From: Streptomyces umbrinus
GTDB taxonomy: Bacteria > Actinomycetota > Actinomycetes > Streptomycetales > Streptomycetaceae
Assembly: GCF_030817415.1 (NCBI RefSeq)
Contig: NZ_JAUSZI010000002.1
Span: 8,122,001 to 8,186,000 of the forward strand
DNA length: 64,000 nt
Direction of reading: 5' to 3'
The notes below the pieces were generated by a model that did not search any database, had not been told where the DNA came from, and was given only the letters and a program-made list of their open reading frames with translations. Within the stretch, counting starts at the first letter, position 1; each line of letters opens with the position of its first letter. This document shows, piece by piece, positions 37,065 to 43,932 of this stretch. The translations under genes and the position numbers were made by a program.

Positions 37065-38338
37065 GGCTGCTGCTTCTTGTTACGGCCGCTGAGGAGGAAG
37101 CCGATGCCGATGCCGCCGACCAGGCCGACCCCGATGATCCACCAGAGGCTGACCCCGCCGTCGTCCTCGTCCGAGGCGTTGTCCTGTTCGTCCTTGTCGT
37201 TCTTTTCGTCCGCCGGGGCCGTGGAAGCGTCGGAGGACGTCGCCGCGGGGCCGGTCGCGCCGAGCTGCTTCACGAGGTCGGCGCCGCCGAAGGCGCGCGG
37301 GTCCGTACCGGTGGCGTTCGCCGCGAAGATCAGCTGCGCGTACGCCGCCGGGCCGCTCTTCGCCGCCCAGGTGCCGGAGTTCTTCTCCAGCCAGGCCAGC
37401 GGCTTCCCGGTGTCGGCCGTGCGGCCGGCGGCGGCGAGCGCGACGACCGTGTCGGCGGTGTTGCCGTAGTCGGGCTGGTCCTCGGCACCGGGGAGGGACG
37501 ACTTCAGGTAGCCGTTCTTGGCGACCGCGCCCGCGAGGTACAGGGCGCCGTTGGCCGCCGCGTCCTCGATCGTGAAGGAGTCGCCGCCCGCGCACTGGGA
37601 CGCCTTCGGGGACGCCTTGTCGGGGCCGTCCTCTTCGGGATCGGCGTCCAGGCCCTCGCCGAGCGCGCCGAGCACCCCCGCCGCCGTGGCGTCCGCGTTC
37701 GCCGCGAGCTTGCCCTTCTTGTCCGGCTGGAAGGCGAAGGCGCCGCCGCCGGTCTCGTCGCAGGGGACGGAGAGGCCGAGCAGGGCGTCGTACGGCGTCC
37801 GGTCGTCCTTCGAGGGCACGTCCTTCGGGTCGGTGTCCCCGGCGTCCAGGGCCCCGATCACGACGGACGTGGAGTTGGTGTCGCTGGGCGTGCCGGGGAA
37901 GTAGCCCCAGCCGCCGTCCTTGTTCTGCACGGACTTCAGCCACTTCACGGCCGCGCCCGTCACGGCGTCGCTCGCGTCGAGGGCTTCCAGGGCCTGCAAC
38001 GCGGCGGCCGTGCTGTTCGTGTCGACCTTGGTCTTGGCGTCGCACTTCGCGCTCGGGTCGGGGCGGTACGCCGCGAAGGCCCCGCTCTCGCACTGCTGGC
38101 CGACGAGCCAGTCGACGGACTTCTTCGCGGGCTCGACCCCCACGCTGTCCTGGGCGAGCAGTGCGAGCGACTGCCGCCAGACACCGTCGTAGGTGGGGTC
38201 GGTGCTGCCGTACAGGGCGGAGGGGAACGCCTGGGACGGGGTCGCGCCGGGCGACTCGTCGGCGAGGGCGGCCGGCGCGAACGCCGTACCGATCACGGCG
38301 GTGGCGGCCAGTACCGCTGCGCTGCGGCGGACAAACAT
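37061..38338 (-). CDS. secreted alpha/alpha-toroid (prenyltransferase/squalene-oxidase-repeat) protein, membrane anchored
   Basis: A 425-residue protein. The signal peptide is 1-27 (ending ALA-DE). Next come helical repeats of the terpene-cyclase/prenyltransferase toroid type (SVDWLVGQQCESGAF, AVKWLKSVQNKDGGWGYF, GNTADTVVALAAAG), with the QNxDGGWG motif. An acidic linker leads to a C-terminal transmembrane helix and KKQ tail. The same fold forms the alpha domain of eukaryotic intrinsic factor and transcobalamin. As first gene after the cobalamin riboswitch, it is a plausible surface cobalamin-binding protein. An enzyme role is unlikely outside the membrane. Confidence 0.8.
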   Translation of the reverse strand: MFVRRSAAVLAATAVIGTAFAPAALADESPGATPSQAFPSALYGSTDPTYDGVWRQSLALLAQDSVGVEPAKKSVDWLVGQQCESGAFAAYRPDPSAKCDAKTKVDTNSTAAALQALEALDASDAVTGAAVKWLKSVQNKDGGWGYFPGTPSDTNSTSVVIGALDAGDTDPKDVPSKDDRTPYDALLGLSVPCDETGGGAFAFQPDKKGKLAANADATAAGVLGALGEGLDADPEEDGPDKASPKASQCAGGDSFTIEDAAANGALYLAGAVAKNGYLKSSLPGAEDQPDYGNTADTVVALAAAGRTADTGKPLAWLEKNSGTWAAKSGPAAYAQLIFAANATGTDPRAFGGADLVKQLGATGPAATSSDASTAPADEKNDKDEQDNASDEDDGGVSLWWIIGVGLVGGIGIGFLLSGRNKKQQP

Positions 38339-38454
38339 GATCGGCGGGTGCCTCTCCCGGTCAGGGAGCCGGGCAGCCTGGAATCCAAGGCGGCTCGGCT
38401 CCGTATGCCTCGACGGTGCCGGTCACCGGCGGTTCCGGTGACGCGAGCCGGTCA

Positions 38455-38605
38455 CGTCCGTACGGGGCAATCCGGCTCGCCGCCCCTGATCGACTGATCG
38501 ACTGGTGGGCCGATCGACCGGGCGGCACACGGTTGCGGGTCAGCGCCGGATTTGCACCGGCTTCCCCCCGTACGACTGTGATGACGACCCGCTCACTGTA
38601 CCGGC
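38455..38605 (-). promoter_or_regulatory. cobalamin (adenosylcobalamin-type) riboswitch
   Basis: Read on the minus strand, the leader contains GGGAAGCCGGTGCAAATCCG followed by GCGCTGACCCGCAACCGT, the highly conserved P5-P6 core of cobalamin riboswitches. A B12-box-like segment (GAGCCGGATTGCCCC, near 38465-38480) follows. The switch ends about 115 bp before the toroid gene's ATG, leaving room for a regulatory hairpin near 38410-38440. It should repress the five-gene uptake operon when cobalamin is plentiful. Confidence 0.9.
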
Positions 38606-38676
38606 CCGTAGCAAGACCCTGAGGGCCGCCTGTGGGGGCGCCTGTGAGGCCGGGCGGCTCCGGGTAACTTCTGCCC

Positions 38677-39414
38677 ATGGGGATACCTGCGGGGGCCGGC
38701 CGCCTGCTCGGCTCGGGGCGCACGGCGGATGTCTACGCGCTCGGCGATGGCGGTGATCACGACGGCCTCGGCGATCACGGTGGTCCCGGGGGCGGGGCGT
38801 GGGTGCTGCGCCGGTACCGGGACGGCTACGGGGACGCGCAGGCCGAGGCGGCCGTCATGGAGTACGTACGGGGTCACGGCTATCCCGTGCCGCGCGTGCG
38901 GGCGGCGGACGCGCGCACCGACCTCGTGATGGAGCGGCTGTACGGGCCGACCGTGGTCGAGGCGGTGGCCGCCGGTGAACTCACCGCGGGGGAGGCCGGA
39001 TCGGTGCTCGCCCGGCTCCTGCGCGACCTGCACGTGATCCCGGCCCGCCGCTCCACCGACCCCGCCGTACGCGTCCTGCACCTGGACCTGCACCCCGAGA
39101 ACGTTCTCCTCGCCCCGGCCGGCCCCATGGTGATCGACTGGGCCAACACCGACGAGGGGCCGCCCGGCCGCGACTGGAGCATGTCCGCCGTGATCGTGGC
39201 CCAGGTGGCCGTCGACGACGATCCCCGGGCGCCCCTGGCCGAGGAGATGCTCTCCGCCCTGCTGGCCGGCTGCCCCGACCCGGCGCTCCTGACGGGCCCG
39301 GACGGTGGTCTCGGCTGGGCGACGGGCCAGCGGGCCGCCAACCCGACGATGAGCCCCCACGAGGTCGAACTCCTCGGCGAGGCCGGGGAGTTGATCCGCA
39401 GGCTGCTGGACTAG
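38677..39414 (+). CDS. aminoglycoside-phosphotransferase-fold small-molecule kinase
   Basis: A 245-residue kinase of the APH/choline-kinase superfamily. The glycine-rich segment is RLLGSGRTADVYAL, the catalytic loop VLHLDLHPENVLL (Asp near 134) and the metal-binding Asp is in MVIDWANT. It is divergent from the riboswitch with a gap of about 70 bp. Short relative to APH enzymes, it lacks any resistance signature. The substrate is unknown. Confidence 0.8.
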   Translation: MGIPAGAGRLLGSGRTADVYALGDGGDHDGLGDHGGPGGGAWVLRRYRDGYGDAQAEAAVMEYVRGHGYPVPRVRAADARTDLVMERLYGPTVVEAVAAGELTAGEAGSVLARLLRDLHVIPARRSTDPAVRVLHLDLHPENVLLAPAGPMVIDWANTDEGPPGRDWSMSAVIVAQVAVDDDPRAPLAEEMLSALLAGCPDPALLTGPDGGLGWATGQRAANPTMSPHEVELLGEAGELIRRLLD

Positions 39415-39475
39415 CTCCGCGCCGGGACTGACCGCCTTGAGCCGCCGGACATGCCCTGGCGTCCGGGAGGCAGGT

Positions 39476-40501
39476 TCAAACGGCCACGTACGTCACCGGA
39501 TCACTCCCCGGTACCGCCTCCGCGTGGCCCAGTTTCACCAGTCGGCGCAGGTGGGCCTCCGCCTCCGAGACGGCGATGTTCCTCGATCCGTAGGGGATGT
39601 CGTCCCACGGGCGGTTCCACTCCATGCGGACGGCGAGCTGCCAGGAGGTGAGCGGGGTGGAGAGGAGTGAGCGGAGGTCCGTGAGGCGGGACTCGTGGTG
39701 GTCCAGCAACTCCCTTACGCGGGACGGGGCGTCGGTGAACGCGTGCAGGTGGGCCGGGAGGACCTCGGCCGGTTCGAGGCGGCCGATCCGTTCCAGGGAG
39801 TCGAGGTAGTCGCCGAGCGGGTCGGCGACGGTCTCGTCGTCCGGATCCTCGTACAGGCCGATGTGCGGAGTGATTCTCGGCAGGAGATGGTCCCCCGAGA
39901 ACAGGCGTCCGTGGCCCGGGAGTTGGGCCGGATGGGCCTCCTCCAGATGGAGGCAGACATGGCCGGGGGTGTGGCCCGGGGTCCAGATCGCGCGGAGTCG
40001 GCGGCCGGCGAGGTCGAGGAGCTCGCCGGGGACGATCTCGCGGTCGGGGAGCGCGGGGGAGGCGCCGGGGAACATCCGGGAGCGGGCGGTGCGCATCGGC
40101 GCCACGTGCTCCTCGGGCGCGCCCGAGGCGGTCAGCTTGTCCGCCATGTACGTGAACCAGCGCCCGGGCTTCGTCCCGCGCGTCCGCCGTACGATCGAGA
40201 TGTCGGCGGCGTGCATCGCGATCCAGGCGCCGGACGCCTCCCGCACCTTGCCCGACAGGCCGTGGTGGTCCGGGTGGTGATGGGTGATCACCACTCCGTG
40301 GATCTCCGCGGCCGAAGTTCCGCAGGCTGTCAGTCCCTCGGCGAGCGCGTCCCAGGACGCCGGGTCGTCCCAGCCCGTGTCGATCAGCACCGGCCCGCGG
40401 TCGGTGTCCACGACATACACGAGCGTCGTTCCGAGTGGATTGTCCGGGATGGGAACCTCGACGGACCGTACGCCGCCGCCGTGATCGGTCACCTGTGCCA
40501 T
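39476..40501 (-). CDS. metallo-beta-lactamase-fold hydrolase, candidate steroid-regulon member
   Basis: A 341-residue MBL-fold protein. The metal motif is VITHHHPDHHGL (about 75-86), with later ligands in TPGHTPGHVCLH and FSGDHLLP, matching glyoxalase-II-like thioester hydrolases with an added C-terminal winged-helix-like region (AEAHLRRLVKLGHAEAV). GGGGAA precedes the ATG. It is divergent from ALDH, and a perfect KstR box lies 36 bp upstream, so regulation by KstR is likely. A CoA-thioester or lactone substrate is possible. Confidence 0.82.
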   Translation of the reverse strand: MAQVTDHGGGVRSVEVPIPDNPLGTTLVYVVDTDRGPVLIDTGWDDPASWDALAEGLTACGTSAAEIHGVVITHHHPDHHGLSGKVREASGAWIAMHAADISIVRRTRGTKPGRWFTYMADKLTASGAPEEHVAPMRTARSRMFPGASPALPDREIVPGELLDLAGRRLRAIWTPGHTPGHVCLHLEEAHPAQLPGHGRLFSGDHLLPRITPHIGLYEDPDDETVADPLGDYLDSLERIGRLEPAEVLPAHLHAFTDAPSRVRELLDHHESRLTDLRSLLSTPLTSWQLAVRMEWNRPWDDIPYGSRNIAVSEAEAHLRRLVKLGHAEAVPGSDPVTYVAV

Positions 40502-40536
40502 GGGTTCCCCTGTCGCCGACTCCCGGCCACTATAAC

Positions 40537-40550
40537 TAGAACCAGTTCCA
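40537..40550. promoter_or_regulatory. KstR box, perfect match (MBL/ALDH intergenic)
   Basis: TAGAACCAGTTCCA fits TnnAACnnGTTnnA at every fixed position. It lies 36 bp upstream of the MBL hydrolase and 159 bp upstream of the ALDH. Confidence 0.75.
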
Positions 40551-40634
40551 ATGGGAGCCCAAGTCACTCACCGGGTCGGGGCGATGGATCACGGGAGTGG
40601 TGAAGTGGTGTGAGGTCCGTGGACTCCTCCAACC

Positions 40635-40652
40635 GGAACTGGTATCAGTTCC
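40635..40652. promoter_or_regulatory. inverted repeat GGAACTG-GTAT-CAGTTCC
   Basis: A perfect 7-bp inverted repeat about 55 bp upstream of the ALDH start. The half-site GGAACTG is related to that of the KstR box, but the spacing differs, so a different mode of binding or a different protein is possible. Confidence 0.5.
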
Positions 40653-40664
40653 AGTGTTGTTGTT

Positions 40665-40681
40665 TCTGATGAACCGTCAGA
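40665..40681. promoter_or_regulatory. TCTGAT-GAACC-GTCAGA operator
   Basis: A member of the CTGAC-N5-GTCAG site class with one change in the left arm (T for C). It lies 27 bp upstream of the ALDH start, overlapping the expected promoter or leader. Confidence 0.55.
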
Positions 40682-40708
40682 AAACGTCCCGCGGAGAGGC
40701 AGTCGGCC

Positions 40709-42166
40709 ATGACCGAGCTCGTGGAACACGGACAGCTGTTCATCGGCGGGGAGCTGGCCGCTCCCCTGGGCCAGGACGTGATCGAGGTGGTCTCCCCGCA
40801 CACCGAGGAGGTCATCGGCCGGGTGCCGCACGCCTCGCGGGCGGACGTCGACCGGGCCGTCGCGGTCGCGCGGACCGCGTTCGACGAGGGTCCCTGGCCG
40901 CGGATGTCCCTCGACGAGCGCATCGAGGTCGTCAACCGGATCAAGGACGGGATCGCCGTACGGCATGAGGAGATCGCCCGTGTCATCTCCTCCGAGAACG
41001 GCTCCCCGTACTCCTGGAGCGTCCTCGCGCAGGCCCTCGGCGCGATGATGGTGTGGGACGCGGCGATCACGGTCGCGCGGGACTTCACGTACGAGGAGAC
41101 GCGCGACGGAGTGCTCGGGAAGATCCTCGTGCGGCGCGAGCCGGTCGGGGTGGTCGCGGCCGTCGCGCCCTGGAACGTCCCGCAGTTCGTGGCGGCGGCC
41201 AAGCTCGCGCCCGCGCTGCTGACCGGCTGCACGGTCGTGCTCAAGCCCTCGCCCGAGTCGCCGCTCGACGCGTACATACTCGGCGAGATCGCGAAGGAGG
41301 CCGGGCTGCCGGAGGGTGTGCTCTCGATCCTGCCTGCGGACCGCGAGGTGAGCGAGTATCTCGTCGGGCATCCCGGGGTCGACAAGGTCTCCTTCACGGG
41401 TTCGGTCGCCGCGGGCAGGCGCGTCATGGAGGTCGCCTCGCGCAATCTCACGCGCGTGACACTGGAGTTGGGCGGGAAGTCGGCGGCGGTGGTCCTGTCG
41501 GACGCGGACATCGAGACCTCCGTGCCGGGCATCGTCTCGGCGGCCTGGATGAACAACGGCCAGGCGTGCGTCGCCCAGACCCGCATCCTGCTGCCGCGTT
41601 CGCGCTACGACGAGTTCGCGGAGGCGTTCGCCGCGGCGGCGGGCGCGCTGGTGGTCGGCGACCCGCTGGACCCGGCGACCCAGGTGGGCCCGCTGGTCGC
41701 GCAACGACAGCAGCAGCGCAACCTCGACTACATCCGCATCGGCCAGGAGGAGGGCGCCAAGATCCTCACGGGCGGCGGGCGTCCGCCCGGTCTCGACCGC
41801 GGCTGGTACGTCGAGCCGACGCTCTTCGGTGACGTCGACAACTCCATGCGGATCGCTCGCGAGGAGATCTTCGGGCCGGTGATCTGCCTTCTCCCGTACG
41901 GCGACGAGGCCGAGGCGGTCAAGATCGCCAACGACTCCGACTACGGGCTGAGCGGCAGCGTCTGGACGGCCGACGTGGCCCGTGGCATCGACGTGGCCCG
42001 CCAGGTCCGTACCGGCACGTACTCCGTCAACACCTTCAGCCTCGACATGCTCGGCCCGTTCGGCGGCTACAAGAACTCCGGCCTGGGACGCGAGTTCGGT
42101 CCCGAGGGCTACAGCGAGTTCCTGGAGCACAAGATGATCCACCTGCCCGCCGGATGGGAGGCCTGA
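40709..42166 (+). CDS. NAD(P)-dependent aldehyde dehydrogenase
   Basis: A 485-residue ALDH. It has the substrate-tunnel motif PWNVPQF, NAD-binding FTGSVAAG, the catalytic glutamate in LELGGKSAAVVL, the nucleophilic cysteine in NNGQACVAQTR (about residue 285) and EEIFGPVI. The ferredoxin start is 4 bp after its stop. The promoter has the CTGAC-N5-GTCAG-type site, and the KstR box is shared with the divergent MBL gene. It may oxidise the C26 aldehyde of steroid side chains made by CYP125, which is inference from context. Confidence 0.88.
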   Translation: MTELVEHGQLFIGGELAAPLGQDVIEVVSPHTEEVIGRVPHASRADVDRAVAVARTAFDEGPWPRMSLDERIEVVNRIKDGIAVRHEEIARVISSENGSPYSWSVLAQALGAMMVWDAAITVARDFTYEETRDGVLGKILVRREPVGVVAAVAPWNVPQFVAAAKLAPALLTGCTVVLKPSPESPLDAYILGEIAKEAGLPEGVLSILPADREVSEYLVGHPGVDKVSFTGSVAAGRRVMEVASRNLTRVTLELGGKSAAVVLSDADIETSVPGIVSAAWMNNGQACVAQTRILLPRSRYDEFAEAFAAAAGALVVGDPLDPATQVGPLVAQRQQQRNLDYIRIGQEEGAKILTGGGRPPGLDRGWYVEPTLFGDVDNSMRIAREEIFGPVICLLPYGDEAEAVKIANDSDYGLSGSVWTADVARGIDVARQVRTGTYSVNTFSLDMLGPFGGYKNSGLGREFGPEGYSEFLEHKMIHLPAGWEA

Positions 42167-42169
42167 CCG

Positions 42170-42403
42170 ATGGGCGACCGCTGGCACGTCGAGGTCGACC
42201 GCTCCCTCTGCATCGGCTCGGCCCAGTGCACCCACCTCGCCCCCACCGCCTTCCACCTCGACTCCGCCATGCAGTCCCACCCGGCGGAGCCGGAGTCCGA
42301 CGCCAACGAGAAGGTCCTGGAGGCGGCGGAGGGGTGTCCGGTGGAGGCGATCATGATCACCCTCCTCGGCTCGGGCGAGGCGGTGTTTCCTCCGGAGGAG
42401 TGA
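42170..42403 (+). CDS. [3Fe-4S]-type ferredoxin
   Basis: A 77-residue ferredoxin. The cysteines are in CIGSAQC and GCPVEAI. The pattern with one missing Cys, as in the P450-linked Fdx family of actinobacteria, indicates a 3Fe-4S cluster. It is cotranscribed with ALDH. In Streptomyces such ferredoxins feed electrons to cytochromes P450. Here CYP125 at 20542 is the obvious candidate, although 20 kb away. Confidence 0.85.
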   Translation: MGDRWHVEVDRSLCIGSAQCTHLAPTAFHLDSAMQSHPAEPESDANEKVLEAAEGCPVEAIMITLLGSGEAVFPPEE

Positions 42404-42428
42404 GGGCCGAGGGCGGCGGCTGCGGGCC

Positions 42429-42806
42429 CTACCGCCAGGAGGCGATGGTGCGGGCTACGTCCCGGAGGTCGGCTTCCTGTGCTCGGATGGCTCCGGCCAG
42501 CAGGTGAACGTCGTCGGGTTTGGGGTCGACCGGCTGCTCGGAGGCGTTCATGTAGAGCGCGGTGCAGGCCCAGCCGATGACGGCGTTGAAGTCGGCGAAG
42601 GGCCGTAGGAGCAGAGCGGTGTGGAACAACGTGGCGGCACGCGCCGCCGGCTCTTCGTAGTAGAGCTGGCCGTGTGGCTGCTCGAAGAGGTGGCGGTCCG
42701 CCATGGCGTCCAAGGCGCCCCAGTCGGCGACGGGGGTGTTGACGGGCGAGACGCGCGTCTGGACCTCCAGGATCCACCCCGCGTCGACGCGGATGACAGG
42801 GCTCAA
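42429..42806 (-). CDS. degenerate Fic/Doc-like toxin
   Basis: A 125-residue protein that aligns with the Doc subfamily, but the catalytic HPFxDGNKRTA motif is replaced by LRPFADFNAVIGWACTALYM. The His, Gly and Lys/Arg are missing, so AMPylation or phosphorylation activity is unlikely. The likely start is TTG 42806, overlapping the antitoxin stop (TTGA). It may be a decayed toxin or a divergent binding protein. Confidence 0.65.
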   Translation of the reverse strand: MSPVIRVDAGWILEVQTRVSPVNTPVADWGALDAMADRHLFEQPHGQLYYEEPAARAATLFHTALLLRPFADFNAVIGWACTALYMNASEQPVDPKPDDVHLLAGAIRAQEADLRDVARTIASWR

Positions 42807-43006
42807 CGCATGCCCTCCGGCATGTCCTTGAACACGTCCATGGCCCACGCGACGGTCTCGTCGACGCCCTGCAGGAACGCCGTCCGCTGTGCGTCCGCGA
42901 GGATTATGTCGTGCGCGTGGGAACGCATCGACTTGCCGAGCGAGGCCGCGTGCGCCTTGGCGAAAGCGAGCTCTTCCTCGGTGAATTCCACTGTGATCAT
43001 CGGCAT
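42803..43006 (-). CDS. antitoxin of the Fic pair
   Basis: A 67-residue protein beginning MITVEFTEEELAFAKAHA, the ribbon-helix-helix-like or Phd-like start of antitoxins coupled to Doc-type toxins, followed by a helical C-terminus. It is immediately upstream of and overlapping the degenerate toxin, the normal order of such modules. ATG 43000 is an alternative start. The ribosome site is weak. Confidence 0.65.
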   Translation of the reverse strand: MPMITVEFTEEELAFAKAHAASLGKSMRSHAHDIILADAQRTAFLQGVDETVAWAMDVFKDMPEGMR

Positions 43007-43050
43007 GCCGAAAATGGTAGCAGCGGTGAAATCGATGGCAGTAGCGTCGG

Positions 43051-43698
43051 TCAATCGTCCGTTGACGTCAGGTCGATCAACCTGCACACCGTCTCGATGT
43101 CGATCTTGACCTGGGCGATGGAGGCGCGGCCCGAGAGCCAGGTGATGAGGGCCGAGTGCCAGGTGTGTTCGATGACGCGGACCGCGGAGAGCTGGGCGGG
43201 GGTGGGGTCGTCGAGGCCCATCGCGTCGAGGATGATCACCGTGGTCTGGCGGGAGACCTGGTCGACCTCCGGGCTGACGCTGCGGTCGGCGAAGGTCAGG
43301 GCGCGGACCATCGCGTCGGCGAGATGCGGCTCGCGCTGGAGGGCGCGGAAGGCGCGCATCAGCGTCTCCGCCACCCGCTCCGCCGCCGTGTCGCCCGCGG
43401 GCGGCTTCTTGCGGAGCGTCCCGTGCATATGGGCGAGCTGGTCCTGCATCGTCGCGACCAGCAGATGCACCTTGGACGGGAAGTAGCGGTAGAGCGTGCC
43501 CAGGGCCACCTGGGACGACTCCGCGACCTCCCGCATCTGCACGGCGTCGAACCCGCCCCGGCTCGCCAGCTGCGCGCTCGCGTGCAGGATGCGCCGCCGC
43601 CGCGCCTCCTGGCGCTCGGTGAGCGGGGGAGTGACCGGCTGCGCGGCCCGAACCGCCGGCTGCGCGGCCTTCGCCGCAGTCTTGGCTTCCGCAGGCAT
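43051..43698 (-). CDS. kstR: TetR-family repressor, KstR-like
   Basis: A 215-residue TetR protein. After an Ala/Pro/Lys-rich N-terminal extension of about 28 residues comes the helix-turn-helix RRILHASAQLASRGGFDAVQMREVAESSQVALGTLYRYFPSKVHLLV, which matches mycobacterial KstR nearly throughout, including VAxGTLYRYFPSKVHLLV. The C-terminal ligand region (EVDQVSRQTTVIILD, WLSGRASIAQV) also follows KstR, which senses a 3-oxo-cholestenoyl-CoA-type ligand. It is divergent from the GT4 gene, and a perfect KstR box lies in the gap. Confidence 0.85.
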   Translation of the reverse strand: MPAEAKTAAKAAQPAVRAAQPVTPPLTERQEARRRRILHASAQLASRGGFDAVQMREVAESSQVALGTLYRYFPSKVHLLVATMQDQLAHMHGTLRKKPPAGDTAAERVAETLMRAFRALQREPHLADAMVRALTFADRSVSPEVDQVSRQTTVIILDAMGLDDPTPAQLSAVRVIEHTWHSALITWLSGRASIAQVKIDIETVCRLIDLTSTDD

Positions 43699-43717
43699 GG
43701 ATCCCGATTCCGTGACG

Positions 43718-43737
43718 TTCGTACAAGATTCGTACAA
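43718..43737. repeat. two direct copies of TTCGTACAA
   Basis: TTCGTACAA occurs twice in head-to-tail order, 11 bp apart, about 20-40 bp upstream of the kstR start. One helical turn spacing suggests a binding site for a protein that acts on one face, or an autoregulatory site distinct from the KstR box. Confidence 0.5.
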
Positions 43738-43864
43738 CAGAGGGCTCGATGGGGACGAGTGGGCGACAGCAGAGTAGAGCCCGGCCGTGGCGTGAATCAC
43801 CTGATCCACCGCTCACAGGAGAGCTACCTGCCGGTAGATTCTGTGCTCCCTGAACGATCAAGTC

Positions 43865-43878
43865 TGAAACTTGTTCTA
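43865..43878. promoter_or_regulatory. KstR box, perfect match (kstR/GT4 intergenic)
   Basis: TGAAACTTGTTCTA fits TnnAACnnGTTnnA throughout. It lies 55 bp upstream of the GT4 operon start and about 170 bp upstream of kstR, so it may serve either or both. Confidence 0.75.
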
Positions 43879-43899
43879 GATTACCGTCCCGAAGTAATC
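43879..43899. promoter_or_regulatory. inverted repeat GATTAC-N9-GTAATC
   Basis: A perfect 6-bp inverted repeat abutting the KstR box on the GT4 side. Its AT-rich arms in this genome suggest a second binding site or a promoter element for the glycosyltransferase operon. Confidence 0.45.
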
Positions 43900-43932
43900 T
43901 CGCGGGAACGTGCTGGAAGAAGGGGGCCGAGA

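Noticed and set aside
37061..38338. Terpene cyclase or prenyltransferase enzyme
   Set aside because: The toroid repeats are present, but there is a signal peptide, a C-terminal anchor, no DxDD motif, and the gene sits in a cobalamin-riboswitch uptake operon.
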